Shown here piece by piece: positions 35,817 to 46,036 of a DNA stretch of 63,403 nucleotides. Under the pieces are notes generated by a model that was not told where the DNA came from, searched no databases, and saw only the letters and a list, made by a program, of their open reading frames with translations. Location of the stretch: assembly GCA_963727245.1 (NCBI GenBank), contig CAVSFO010000022.1:1-63403 (forward strand), given 5' to 3'. The stretch's first letter is position 1. Each line of letters begins with the position of its first letter. A program made the position numbers and the translations under genes. The stretch is from JBKQVT01 sp963727245. GTDB lineage: Bacteria > Planctomycetota > Planctomycetia > Pirellulales > Thermoguttaceae.

Positions 35817-36788
35817 ATGTTCTTAGGCATTGAAATCGGCGGCACGAAACTGCAACTGGGCGTCGGCCGCGGCGACGGCACGCCACCCGCAGCTTTGGAG
35901 CGCCTGGAGGTCGATCGCCGGCAGGGCGCCGAGGGCATTCGCCGCCAGATTGCCGAGGCCGGCCGGCGGCTGATCGCCGGCCACGACGTGCGGGGCATCG
36001 GCATCGGTTTTGGCGGGCCGGTTGACGCGGCCGCGGGAAGGACCGTCAAGAGCCATCAGATCGAGGGTTGGAACGATTTTCCCCTGGCCGATTGGTGCCG
36101 GCAAACATTCTCGCTGCCGGCGGCGATTGCCAACGACGCCGATGCCGCCGGACTGGCCGAGGCCCGCTTCGGCGCCGGCCGCGGTGGGCGGGTCGTCTTC
36201 TACATCACCGTCGGCAGCGGCATCGGCGGCGCCTTGGTGATCGACGGCAACGTCTATCCCGGCGGGACCGGCGTGGCCGCCGAACTGGGCCACCTCCGCC
36301 CCGGCTTGCCTTGCGACCGGCCGGCGATGACGGTCGAGGCCGCGGCCAGCGGCTGGGGCATCGCCGCCGCGGTGCAGGCCCGGCTGGCCGAGAGCAAGGA
36401 GACTGAGGACAAGTCCGTCGCCGACCTGCTGTCGCGCTGCGATGGACGGATCGAGCGGCTCACTTGCAAGCTGGTCGCCCAGGCGGCCGGCGCAGGCAAC
36501 GTGCTGGCCCGCGAACTCTTCCGCCACGCGGTGCAGACGCTCGGCTGGGCGGTCGCCCAGATGATCACGCTCTTGGCGCCGAACGTGGTCGTGCTCGGCG
36601 GCGGGGTGCCGCAGGCGGGCGAGTCGTTGTTCTTTGCGCCGTTGCGCCGGGAGGTCGGTCGTTACGTCTTTCCGCCGCTTGCCGACAGGTTCCGCATCGT
36701 GCCCGCCGCCTTGGGTGAGGAGGTCGTGGTCCACGGTGCGTTGGCGGTGGCGGCCGCTCAGAGCCCCAGCACGTCGCTCATGCCGTAG
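35817..36788 (+). CDS. ROK-family sugar kinase/NagC-like protein without zinc cysteines
   Basis: 323 residues. The ATP phosphate-binding motif is FLGIEIGGTKLQLGVG; the catalytic region reads IANDADAAGLAEARFGAGRG; VFYITVGSGIGGALVIDG and NVVVLGGGVPQAG are typical of ROK kinases. The family zinc motif (CxCGxxGCxE after the conserved GH) is not kept: here AELGHLRPGLPC is followed by DRPAMTVEA. It is likely a glucokinase- or N-acetylmannosamine-kinase-type enzyme of unknown sugar. AATCCCT heptamers precede the start. Its 3' end overlaps dapB by 31 bp on the opposite strand. Confidence 0.85.
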   Translation: MFLGIEIGGTKLQLGVGRGDGTPPAALERLEVDRRQGAEGIRRQIAEAGRRLIAGHDVRGIGIGFGGPVDAAAGRTVKSHQIEGWNDFPLADWCRQTFSLPAAIANDADAAGLAEARFGAGRGGRVVFYITVGSGIGGALVIDGNVYPGGTGVAAELGHLRPGLPCDRPAMTVEAAASGWGIAAAVQARLAESKETEDKSVADLLSRCDGRIERLTCKLVAQAAGAGNVLARELFRHAVQTLGWAVAQMITLLAPNVVVLGGGVPQAGESLFFAPLRREVGRYVFPPLADRFRIVPAALGEEVVVHGALAVAAAQSPSTSLMP

Positions 36789-37549
36789 AGGCCCGACGGC
36801 TTGCCGGCCAGAAACTTGGCCGCGGCCAGCGCCCCCAGGGCGTAACAGTCGCGGTTGGTGGCGCGGACCGTCAGCTCGATCGTCTCGCCCAACATGCCGA
36901 AGACGATGGTGTGCTCGCCGGGATTGTCGCCCACGCGGACGGCATGATAGCCGATCTCGCCGTGGGGCCGCTTTCCGGGGCGTCCCTGGCGGCCGTGGCG
37001 GTGGGCCGTCTGTCCCATGGCGGCGGCGATAATCTCGCCGAAGCGCAGGGCCGTGCCGCTGGGCGCGTCCTCCTTGAACCGATGATGGCGTTCGAGGACC
37101 TCCACGTCGGCGTCCTGGTCGGCCAGGGCCTTGGCGGTCGTCTCGCAGAGCTTCATGGTCAGATTGACCGCCAGGCTCATGTTGGGCGACCAGAGCAGCG
37201 GAATCTGCTGGGCCGCGGCAGTCAGCGCGTCGAGTTGCGGCCCGCTCAAGCCGGTGGTCGCCACGACCAGCGGCAGGCCCTGGCGGCGGCAAGTTTCGAT
37301 GATCGTCGCGGTTGCGGCGGGGACGGAAAAATCGACGACCACGTCGACCGCGGCCGTCAGCGCCGGCGCCAGTGCGACGCCCAGCGGCGCGACGCCGGCG
37401 ACCGTGCCGGCGTCCTGGCCCAAGAGCGGACACTGCGCGGCTTCCACCGCCGCCACGACGGCCAGTTGCGGATCGGCGGCGGCCAGGGCGACAAGCCGCC
37501 GCCCCATGCGGCCGGCTGCTCCGTGAATGGCGATGCGAATAGGGATCAT
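36758..37549 (-). CDS. dapB: 4-hydroxy-tetrahydrodipicolinate reductase
   Basis: 263 residues from ATG 37549 (MIPIRIAIHGAAGRMG). The NAD(P)-binding GxxGxxG is GAAGRMGRRLV, the substrate motif is VLERHHRFKEDAPSGTA, and VVATTGLSGPQLDAL and WSPNMSLAVNLTMKL are also typical. It belongs to the lysine/diaminopimelate pathway. It lies 22 bp downstream of thrC on the same strand, so the two amino-acid genes are probably cotranscribed. It overlaps the ROK gene end to end. Confidence 0.93.
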   Translation of the reverse strand: MIPIRIAIHGAAGRMGRRLVALAAADPQLAVVAAVEAAQCPLLGQDAGTVAGVAPLGVALAPALTAAVDVVVDFSVPAATATIIETCRRQGLPLVVATTGLSGPQLDALTAAAQQIPLLWSPNMSLAVNLTMKLCETTAKALADQDADVEVLERHHRFKEDAPSGTALRFGEIIAAAMGQTAHRHGRQGRPGKRPHGEIGYHAVRVGDNPGEHTIVFGMLGETIELTVRATNRDCYALGALAAAKFLAGKPSGLYGMSDVLGL

Positions 37550-37571
37550 GGGAGGGACCAGGGGCCGGGGG

Positions 37572-39060
37572 TCAGGGGCCAGGGATTGGAAAAGCCCCCG
37601 GACTGCGTCCGGGGGGCTGTGTCTGCACGCTTGTCGTTGTGATGGCCTTGATAATCGCGTCCAGGTCGTTGGCAACCACGATCGGGCGGTTGGCAAAGGC
37701 GGCGCGGCGGACGCCGCGGCTGCCCAACACCCGCTCGAACCGTTGCCGATCGGCGCTGTGGTAGGCGACCGTGGCGTCGGGGTCCTTGAGTTGATGGCCG
37801 GTGAGGATGCAAACGACCCGCTGGTCCGGCTCGATGACGCCCTCGGACCGCAGCCGCTTGGCGCCGGCGACGCTGGCCGCACTGGCCGGCTCGCATCCCA
37901 ACCCGCCGGCGCCGACTTGCGCCTTGGCGTCGAGGATTTCCTCGTCGCTCACCTGGGCGACCACGCCTTGGCACCACTCCAGCGCCCGCAGGCACTTCAG
38001 CAGATTGACCGGGCGGTTGATTTCAATGGCGCTGGCGACGGTGGAAGCGCGGCGATGCTCTGCTTCCATGTCGGCGTAGAACCGGTCGATCGCCGCTGTG
38101 TCCACGGCGCCGCCGTTCCAACGCAGGCCGCGGTCGTGCACCAGCCGGTAGAGCGTGTCGGCGCCGGCGGCGTTGATCACGGCCAGCCGCGGGATGCGGT
38201 CGATCAGGCCCAACTGGTGCAATTCGTAGAGGGCCTTGCCGAAGGCGCTGGAGTTGCCCAGGTTGCCGCCGGGGGCGACGATCCAGTCGGGCACTTGCCA
38301 GCGCAGGCCCTCCAGCACGCGATACATGATCGTCTTCTGCCCTTCCAGGCGGAAGGGATTGACGCTGTTGACGAGGTAGATTCCCAGTTGCTTGGCTACT
38401 TCCTGCACCCGCGCCATGGCGTCGTCGAAGTCGCCGCCGATTTGCACGGTCAGGGCGCCGTAGTCGAGGGCTTGCGAGAGCTTGCCGGAAGCGATCTTTC
38501 CCGAGCCGACGAAGATGATCGCTTTCATCAGGCGCGTGACGGCGCAATAGAGGGCCAGCGAGGCGCTGGTGTTGCCGGTCGAGGCGCAGGCCGCCCGGCT
38601 GGCGCCGACGAGCCGGGCATGGCTGAAGGCGGCCGCCATGCCGTTGTCCTTGAAACTGCCCGAGGGGTTGAACCCTTCGTATTGCAGGTGCAGCCGGCCA
38701 GGGCGAACGCCCACGTAGTCGGCCACGGCGGCCGACTCGGCCAGCAGCGTCTGCCCCTCGCCGACGGTAACGCAGCGCTCCAGGGGCATGAAGGGGAGCA
38801 ACTCGTGGAATCGCCACACGCCGCTGGCGCAATGGGGATCGGCGCGCTGCGACCATTTCTCTTCAAAGGCGGACAGGGATTTCGGCGTCCGCAGCCGCTG
38901 CCAATCGTAGGCGACGTCCAACAGGCTGCCGCAGCGGCCGCAGGACAGGCGGACCTCGTCGATGGCGTAGGTCGCCCCGCAAGGCGGCGAAATACAACGC
39001 TGAAAACAGGGGGCGGTTGGAGAAATGGGTCTGCTCGCTGGGCGGTTTCCGCGTTTTCAC
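37572..39060 (-). CDS. thrC: Threonine synthase (one frameshift near N-terminus)
   Basis: PLP-dependent conversion of O-phosphohomoserine to threonine. The PLP lysine lies in GFNPSGSFKDNGMAAAF; ACASTGNTSASLALYC and WIVAPGGNLGNSSAFGK are family motifs. The intact frame opens at TTG 38921, but the upstream frame codes a zinc-ribbon-like start, RCISPPCGATYAIDEV then CGRCGSLLDVAYDW. Removing one base from the five-base C run (coding strand) near 39010 joins it to GTG 39060 (VKTRKPPSEQTHFSN). The corrected length is about 495 residues. A repeat element lies directly upstream of this start. Confidence 0.9.
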
Positions 39061-39377
39061 CGGGCAGGGACAGCCCCATTTTCGTTCGGCCATGCTTCGC
39101 ATGGTGGGACGAAAATCGGGACGGTCCCCCGGCATATTCAGGTCCCTAGAGAGGATAACATAATCTAGGGGCGGCGGCGGCGGCGGGCAAGCGGGGAGGG
39201 CCGGCCGGGTGGTAAGTGCAATGCCCCAACGGGGTAACGCCGCCTGTCGGCCGCCGCCCGGGGCGGCGGTGCAGCGGTGGCCGAGGTTTGACAGAACTTG
39301 CCCCCCCGTCTAAAATGGAAAGTCTATGAGGACAGCACGAGGGGTCAGCAGTTGAGAGCCCAGGCGAGGGAGATGCA
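39061..39377. repeat. 317-bp intergenic region with GGGGACAGTCCC element, copy E
   Basis: The element (39067-39129) has arms gggacagccccattttcgt and acgaaaatcgggacggtcccc with the nested palindrome ccatgcttcgcatgg (39090-39104) in its loop. The rest, 39140-39377, is a GC-rich tract and the leader of the DksA-like gene. I see no clear promoter. Confidence 0.75.
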
Positions 39378-39752
39378 ATGACGAGCGACGAAATGGGTGA
39401 ATTCCGGCAGCGGCTGCTCGCTCTGCGGGCCCGGCTGCGGGGGGATGTCAATCAACTTGCGGACGCCGCCTTGAAGAAAAGCCGCTCCGAGGCCAATGGC
39501 GACCTGTCGAGCATGCCGATCCACATGGCCGACATCGGCAGCGACAATTTCGAGCAGGAGTTCACCCTCAGCTTGATGGAGAACGAGGGCGAGGCCCTGG
39601 AGAAGATTGAATCGGCCCTGGAGCGGCTCGAGGAAGGCAGCTACGGCAAGTGCGAAGAGTGCGGGGCGAAGATCCCCAAGAGCCGCCTCAATGCCATCCC
39701 TTACGCCACCCATTGCGTGAAGTGCGCCTCGCAGCAGGAAGGCGAGCAGTGA
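39378..39752 (+). CDS. DksA/TraR-type C4 zinc-finger protein
   Basis: 124 residues: an N-terminal helical pair with MPIHMADIGSDNFEQEF, a coiled segment EALEKIESALERLEEGSYG, and a zinc finger KCEECGAKIPKSRLN followed by CVKCAS (Cx2C-x17-Cx2C). DksA-family proteins bind RNA polymerase through the secondary channel and modulate the stringent response. The DxxDxA tip of E. coli DksA is not evident, so it may be a paralogue of different activity. It is followed 44 bp later by lspA; this pairing is frequent in bacteria. Confidence 0.88.
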   Translation: MTSDEMGEFRQRLLALRARLRGDVNQLADAALKKSRSEANGDLSSMPIHMADIGSDNFEQEFTLSLMENEGEALEKIESALERLEEGSYGKCEECGAKIPKSRLNAIPYATHCVKCASQQEGEQ

Positions 39753-39796
39753 CGCCCCAGTCCGTTACCGGTTCCTGACAGCCCCAAGGAACAGCC

Positions 39797-40391
39797 ATGA
39801 GGGCGGTTCCCCTCAGTCGCTGGCTCATCTTCTTCTCGCTCGCCGGCGGCGGTTGCGCGCTGGACCTGGCGACCAAGGCGCTGGGTGTTCGGCTGGCTGG
39901 GAATGCCCGGCGCCCACGGCATCCGCTGGTGGTGGCCCGAGGTCTTCGGTTTCCAGACCAGCCTCAACGAAGGGGCGCTGTTCGGCTTTGGCCCGGGTTT
40001 CTGGCAACTTTTTGCCGCCCTTGCGGTGGTCGCCGCCGTGGTCGTCTGCTACTTCTTGTTCTTCGCCGGCGGCGCGGGCGACCTCGTCTTGACCGTCGCC
40101 TTGAGCTGCGTCATGGGGGGCATCTTGGGCAACCTTTACGACCGCCTGGGCCTGCCGGGGCTGCACTGGAAGTTTGGCAGCGCACTCCATCACGCGGGCG
40201 ACCCGGTCCATGCCGTCCGCGACTGGATCCTGGTGATGATCGGTCCCGTGCAGTGGCCGAACTTCAACCTCGCCGACAGCATGTTGGTCTGCGGCGCGGC
40301 CTTGCTGGTCTGGCACGCCTTCACGGTAAAGCCCAAGCCGAGCCCGCAGGGCGGTGCGAAACCGCAAGCGGCGGACTCGCCCGCCCCCTGA
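39797..40391 (+). CDS. lspA: Lipoprotein signal peptidase (one frameshift)
   Basis: About 197 residues, four membrane segments. The catalytic aspartates are visible in GGILGNLYDRLGLPG and WPNFNLADSMLVCGA. The frame changes near 39875: DLATK joined to RWVFGWLGMPG requires removing one G. The planctomycete-type insert WWWPEVFGFQTSLNEGALF, with the conserved N-x-GA-F motif, precedes TM2. Signal peptidase II cleaves prolipoproteins at the lipid-modified cysteine. The last 20 residues include a read-through of the GCGAAACCGCAAGC repeat. Confidence 0.9.
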
Positions 40392-40430
40392 TCTCACTTC
40401 CCCGCACCTGGCCCCCGGCCCCTTCTCTTC

Positions 40431-42523
40431 TCACCCCACGTCGCCCAACTCGAGCGCCTTGCCGTAACGCGCCATCGTCATCCGCCGCAACAGGGCGTGC
40501 TCCGCCGTGGACAGCTCCGGATCGACCGCCACCAGCGCCCGGGCGTCGCCGCGGGCCTCTTCCAACAACGGCATGTCCACCCGCAGGTCGGCGATCCGCA
40601 GCGGCGGCAGGCCGTGCTGCTTCGTGCCCAACAGGTCGCCCGGCCCGCGCAATTGAAAATCCTTCTCCGCCAGTTGGAAGCCGTCGGCGGTCTCGACAAA
40701 CGCCGCCAGCCGCTGCCGGGCGTCGTCGCTTTGCGGATCGGCAAAGACGCAGCAGAAGCCGGGAAACTTCCCCCGCCCGATCCGCCCCCGCAACTGGTGA
40801 AGCTGGGCCAGGCCGAAGCGCTGGCCGCTCTCGATCGTCATCAAGGTGGCATTGGGCACGTCCACGCCCACCTCGACCACCGAGGTGCAGACCAGCACCT
40901 GGAGTTTGCCGTCGCGGAAGGCGTCCATGACCTCGTCCTTCTCGGCGGCGGTCATCCGCCCGTGGATCAGGCCCAGGCGAAAGGCCTCCAACTCGCCGTT
41001 GGCCAGCTCTTCATAAGTTTCCTCGAGACTGACGGTGGCGAACTGGTCGGACTCCTCGACCAGCGGCGTGACCACGTAGCCCTGCCGCCCCTCGCGGAGC
41101 TTCTTGCGGAAGAATTCCCACCAGCGGCCGCGCTGCTCCTCCGTGGCCAGGTAGGTGTGCAGCGGCTGCCGGCCGGGCGGGCTTTCCCGCAGGATCGAAC
41201 GTCTCCAGGTCGCCGAACAGCGTCATGGCCACCGTGCGCGGGATGGGCGTGGCCGTCATCACCAGGTAATGCGGGTCCAAGCCGGCGCGCTTCAAGATCG
41301 CCCGCTGACGAACGCCGAACTTGTGCTGCTCGTCGATCACCACCAGCCCCAGCCGCGCGAACTGCACGTCCTCCTGGATCACCGCCTGGGTGCCCACGAC
41401 CAGGTCGATCTCGCCGGCCGCAATCTGCTCCAACACGGCGCTGCGCTTGGCGGCCGGCATCCCGCCGCTAAGCTGCACGCGGCGGACCTGGCTGGCCGCC
41501 AGCAGCTTCTCGACCGTGAGGGCATGTTGCCGGGCCAGCACCTCCGTGGGCGCCATGAGCACGGCCTGGTGGCGATGGGCCACCGCCAGCAGCATGGCGT
41601 AGAGCGCCACCACCGTCTTGCCGCTGCCCACGTCGCCTTGCAAAAGCCGGTTCATCGGCAGCGGCTGCGCCATGTCGGCGGCAATCTCGGCGATCGACTG
41701 CTGCTGGCCGGCCGTCAGCTCGAAGGGAAACAGCCGGCGGATGCGGGCGTCGATCTGGGCGGTGGCCTCCAGGGGCGGGGCCTTCCGCCCCTGCTGTTGC
41801 TGCCGCCGCTTCAGCGCCAAGGCAAGCTGCAAAATGAACAACTCCTGGTAGACCAGCCGCCGCCGCGCCCGGGCCAAACTGTCGCGGTCGTCGGGAAAAT
41901 GGATCTGCGGCAAGGCCCGGCCCAGCGGCCAGAGGTCGTGCGCTTCGAGATAAGCCGCCGGAAAGACCTCTTCCAGCAACGCCACGTACTCCTCCAGGGC
42001 CTCGCGGACGATGCGCCGCGCCTGCCACTGCTGCAAGCCTTCGGTCAAGGGATAGACGGGCAGGATCTTGCCCACCGGCTCGTCTTCGTCGTCGGCCAGG
42101 GTTTCCACGCGGGGATGGGGGATTTCCCAAACCAGCCCGTTCTGCCGCGGCTTGCCGGAAACCAGCACCCGCTGGCCGAAGACGAAGCGCTCGCGCATGA
42201 AGGGCTGGTTGAACCAGAGGGCGCGGACGTGCCCGCTCGGCGTGCGGACCAGCACGCCCAGCACGCAGCCGCCGCTTTGGGTGCCGCGGAAGTCGATGTC
42301 CTCGACCGTGCCGCGGACGCTTTGCAGCTTTCCCTCTTCCAACTGCCCGAACGTCGCGCTGTTCGGTCAAGTCCTCATAGGCGCGGGGAAAGAAGAAGAG
42401 CACGTCGCGGACGGTCCGCAGCCCGAGCCGATCGAGCATTTCCGCCCGTTGCGGCCCCACCCCTTTGAGGAACTGCACTGGAGTCAGCAGGCGCTGGAGC
42501 GGCGTTTTTTCGGGACTGTCCAT
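40431..42523 (-). CDS. recG: ATP-dependent DNA helicase RecG (two frameshifts)
   Basis: Branch-migration helicase for stalled forks and Holliday junctions. An N-terminal wedge domain (FLKGVGPQRAEMLDRLG) and OB-like region (SVRGTVEDIDFRGTQSGG) precede the helicase core: Walker A LLQGDVGSGKTVVALYAM, APTEVLARQHA, DEQHKFGVRQRA (the DExx box is DEQH), MTATPIPRTVAMTLFGDL and HQLRGRIGRGKFPGF. Frame breaks near 42349 and 41201 are each one extra base. The corrected length is about 696 residues, normal for RecG. Confidence 0.93.
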
Positions 42524-42695
42524 GGGGATTATTGTACACCGCGGCGGCGGACGTGGTTAGCATCGGGGAACTGTCCCCTGGGGAAGTGCGGCTGCCGGAG
42601 CGAAATCGGCCGGCGGCCCGGCTTGCCGTTTCGCCAGAGGCCAGTATGATGGTGGTAACTGTCCGGCCCCCGCTTGACCTATGGAGGAAACCGCC

Positions 42696-43184
42696 ATGTC
42701 GGAAGAGCAACTTCGCCGTGAACTGGCCGATTCTTTCCAGAACCGCGCGATCATCTACTACTTGATCTTCGATGAAATGCGGCGGCAGTTCGGCGCCGAG
42801 CAGGCGGAAGCGGTCATGGGCCGGGCGATCTACCGGCGAGGAGCCCAGAAGGGGCTGGAAAAGTATGGCCGCTATGCCCCCGGCGACCTCGAAGGGGTGA
42901 AGCGGACCTTTCTGGCCGGCTCGGCCGACGGCGGCCGCATGTTCCAGCCCGAGGTGATCCACCAGGACGCCGCCGCCTTGGACATCCGGCAGCACAAGTG
43001 TCCGCTGCAAGCGACCTGGCAGGAGATGGGACTGCCGGACGACGAGGTGGCCACGCTCTGCCGGATCGCCTCGCGGATCGACTTCGGCACGTTTGAGTCG
43101 GCCGGTTTCGGGTTTGCGCTGGACAGTTGGCAGCCGGGCCGCGAGGGCTGCTGCTGTCTGCACATCCGGCCGGGGAAAGCGTAG
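42696..43184 (+). CDS. L-2-amino-thiazoline-4-carboxylic acid hydrolase-like protein
   Basis: 162 residues. Features such as DSFQNRAIIYYLIFDEM, YGRYAPGDLEGVKRTF, HKCPLQATWQEMGLPDDEV and the C-terminal CCCLHI match the ATC hydrolase-like family (PF14196-type), whose members are found as small cytoplasmic proteins of uncertain role. The start at ATG 42696 is chosen because GGAGG lies eight bases before; an in-frame ATG at 42681 overlaps that ribosome site. It is divergent from recG. Confidence 0.75.
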   Translation: MSEEQLRRELADSFQNRAIIYYLIFDEMRRQFGAEQAEAVMGRAIYRRGAQKGLEKYGRYAPGDLEGVKRTFLAGSADGGRMFQPEVIHQDAAALDIRQHKCPLQATWQEMGLPDDEVATLCRIASRIDFGTFESAGFGFALDSWQPGREGCCCLHIRPGKA

Positions 43185-43392
43185 GCGGCCGTCCAAACTG
43201 GGCTTCGTTTGCGGCAGAAGGGACTGCAGTAAGCTGATTCACTGCACTTCAAGCCGCGCCCGGCGAAAAAGCGCGAGGGTCACGAAGACTTGTTGCGGCG
43301 TATTCTTCTATTGGCTGATCTACCCCAACTGCGTATACTACCCTGACGTTCCAGGTTCCAACGAATCTTAAAGATCATGGACGGCCTGAGAG

Positions 43393-44262
43393 ATGCTGAA
43401 TCGGCAAAGGGTGCTTGTCAACTTGCTCCAGCAAGCAGGACGCCCCGTCTCGAAAATCGATTTGATGAAATGGTGTTTCCTTCTGCGAAGTGAAATGCCC
43501 TCGCAGGGTGGGGCAGCGTTCTACCATTTCCTGCCGTACCACTACGGGCCATTTTCCTTCTGCCTCTATCGAGAGATCAATCAACTGGTCTACGACGGAG
43601 TAGTCGAGGCTCCCGATGCCCGATCCTGGCAGGTGTGCGGAAAACCCTGCAACGCCGTCGGCTCCGTGCCCAATGCCGTGAAGCAGGATATCGCCCATAT
43701 CCTGCGACGGTTCGTGGCGAAACCTACGTCCCACTTGGTCGACTACGTTTACGAACAGTATCCATGGTTTACTGTAAACAGCAGGCGTAAGCAAAACGCC
43801 GCTCGCCCCGTCGCTGCATTAGCTGTCTACACGGCCGGTTATGAGGGGCAGCAAGTTGACGCATTCCTCAACATGTTAATGCGGAACGGAATTCAGCAAC
43901 TCTTGGACGTGCGAAACAATCCGGTTTCGCGGCGGTACGGGTTCCACAAGACAACGCTGCGGCGGCTCTGTAAGTCTTTGCGCATTGAGTATGTCCACCG
44001 TCCCGACCTCGGCATCCTGTCGGCATTGCGCCAAGGCCTAAAGACGCCAGCGGATTACGAGTCGCTTTTTGGAAAATACGAGGCTGAGATCTTGCGGAAC
44101 AACGTGGCAGCAGTCGAACAAGTCGCACACCTCGTGAGAGCCAAGCCCAGTGTTCTGGTTTGCATGGAATCCGATCCGCAAGTTTGCCATCGCACTCGCC
44201 TGGCAAGACTCATCTCGGAAAAGACTGGTCTCCCAGTCCGGCATTTGGAACCAATAGAATGA
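43393..44262 (+). CDS. SocA/DUF4065-like plus DUF488 fusion protein
   Basis: 289 residues. The N-terminal 130 residues (MLNRQRVLVNLLQQAGRPVS, then KWCFLLRSEMP, FLPYHYGPFSFCLYREINQL) resemble the Panacea/SocA DUF4065 domain of antitoxins. From about residue 140 the DUF488 domain follows: AVYTAGYEGQQVDAFLNML, LLDVRNNPVSRRYGFHKTTL, VLVCMESDPQVCHRTRLA with the conserved Cys and His pairs. DUF488 is of unknown biochemical function. The stop overlaps the next start as ATGA. Composition is more AT-rich than the flanking genes. It is first of a coupled three-gene unit. Confidence 0.75.
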   Translation: MLNRQRVLVNLLQQAGRPVSKIDLMKWCFLLRSEMPSQGGAAFYHFLPYHYGPFSFCLYREINQLVYDGVVEAPDARSWQVCGKPCNAVGSVPNAVKQDIAHILRRFVAKPTSHLVDYVYEQYPWFTVNSRRKQNAARPVAALAVYTAGYEGQQVDAFLNMLMRNGIQQLLDVRNNPVSRRYGFHKTTLRRLCKSLRIEYVHRPDLGILSALRQGLKTPADYESLFGKYEAEILRNNVAAVEQVAHLVRAKPSVLVCMESDPQVCHRTRLARLISEKTGLPVRHLEPIE

Positions 44263-45187
44263 CTGAGTCCCCCTCGGGTGCGAAAGTCTTGATCGTGGTC
44301 ATGACCTACCCGCACCCCTCCCGAGGATATCAGGAACTGGTTTGCACCGCCGGGATCACGGAGTCGGGCAACTGGGTCCGGCTCTACCCCATTGACTACC
44401 GTTATCGCCCGTCGCATCACAAATTCAGGAAGTACCAGTGGATCCAGGTTCAACTGGCTCCTTGTGGCCAGGGCAACGACAACCGAAAAGAAAGCCGCAA
44501 GCCCAATCTGGACTCAATCACTCTTGTTGGAGAGCCGCTATCAACCGAGAATGACTGGGCTGAACGTCGGGAGATCATCGACTCAATGCCCCACTACAGC
44601 CTTAACCAATTGAAAGCTCTATATGACACGGATCGTACATCGCTCGGCATCGTTCGGCCGACGAGGGTGATCGACCTTGAAATTCGACCCGCAACCGACC
44701 CTGACTGGAAACCGGAATGGCGACAGCTCTTCTCACAGAAGACGCTCTTCGGGGAGGAGCAGAAACCGTTGCGAAAACTACCGTACTCGTTTCATTACAT
44801 CTTTGACTGCGAGGACTCCGGAAAGCCACATACGGCAATGTGCGAGGACTGGGAACTGGGTGTTCTCTTTCTCAAGGAGCGCGATCGGCTTGGGTCAGAC
44901 GAAGCGGCTGCCCAAAGCGTTCGGGCGAAATTCCTCGACGAGATTTGCGGTCCCGAAAAGGACACGTGCTTCTTCATGGGTACACATTTCCCGTACAACA
45001 CATGGCTTGTCCTCGGACTATTTTGGCCCCCAAGAGCGAAGTCACAACAGCGGCATCTGTTTTAAAAGATCGTGGCGGAGCCTACCGCGTTCCCGGGAGC
45101 GCTTACGCAATTACCGAGAATTACGATCTGGTGTCCGGAATTCTTGGGAAATCTACCGACCCTTGGGATGACGAACGGAAACCATGA
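44259..45187 (+). CDS. Unrecognised protein, middle gene of DUF488-HEPN operon (one frameshift)
   Basis: I do not recognise a family. It starts MTESPSGAKVLIVVMTYPHP; other striking segments are YQELVCTAGITESGNWVRLY, PIDYRYRPSHHKFRKYQWIQ and FHYIFDCEDSGKPHTAMCED. The frame runs into a stop at 45065, but adding one C to the five-base run near 45030 continues it as WPPKSEVTTAASVLKDRG to a TGA at 45185-45187, which overlaps the next ATG. The corrected length is about 309 residues. Both ends overlap neighbours by ATGA, so all three proteins are likely made together. No signal peptide or membrane span is seen. Confidence 0.7.
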
Positions 45188-45843
45188 ACCTCATTGATCG
45201 CCTGACCTCCCAGCTTGACACCCTCGTCGCGTTTCTCGCGCTTTCCCGCCAGGAGGTTTTCGCCATCATTCAGCAGCACCACTCCCAGTGGTTCGCACCG
45301 GAAGAGCAGCCAGCGGTTCCCGATTCGTACAGCCTATATCAAACGCAAGTGGCACACGCCGCGTTCCTCCTTGGACATTCCTACGCCGAGGCGTTCCTCG
45401 CGGACCTAATGCGCGAATCTACTTGGCCCGTCCGGTCGCCCTTCCCCGCGACAAGGAACTCAAGTTCCGCGACGTCTTGGAACTCTCGACGTACGATGAT
45501 GTGGTTGGCTGCATGGTCGACAAAGAGGTGTTCACGGTTATGTACAACAGCATGGAAAACATGATTAGTTACTTCGAGAACAGGCTAGGCATTGAGTGGC
45601 CTTCGTCCCAAAGGGATGGAATTGTTGAGGCCAATTTGGTACGTAACTGCATCGTTCACAACAATGCGCAGTGTTGACGCCCGGCTGGCGGCACACTCCG
45701 CGCGTTGGACCGAGGGCGCCAAGATCGCCCTTGCCGTTCCAGACGTACATGCGTTTGGAATCGCCGCGCGAGCAACCGCACGGGACCTGTATCGTCAGGC
45801 GGAGAAGAAATTCCTTTCGACTCGAAAAGGTGACAGCCACTGA
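45184..45843 (+). CDS. HEPN-like protein (two frameshifts)
   Basis: About 219 residues, mostly helical: MNLIDRLTSQLDTLVAFLAL, SLYQTQVAHAAFLLGHSYAE, then after a frame break near 45412 LPRDKELKFRDVLELSTYDD and IVEANLVRNCIVHNNAQ, and after a second near 45672 VDARLAAHSARWTEG and IAARATARDLYRQAEKKFL. RNCIVH fits the Rx4-6H motif of HEPN ribonucleases, common in abortive-infection and toxin-antitoxin systems. The HEPN call rests on this motif and on helical content. Its start overlaps the stop of the preceding gene as ATGA. Confidence 0.65.
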
Positions 45844-46036
45844 ATCTTGGCACGGTAGGAACGATGCCGGTCGTCCTACGTCCCGAGCTCACCGGCTTTC
45901 GCGGCTTTCACTTTGCCCCCTAGCTTCAGGCGCACGAACGGAAGTTTTCCCCGCGGCTCCAGAACTTGCGCACGAGTGGTCCACATTTGACGACGGGCAG
46001 CAAGTGCTGCCGGACCATCGACCCCGAACTTATGCA

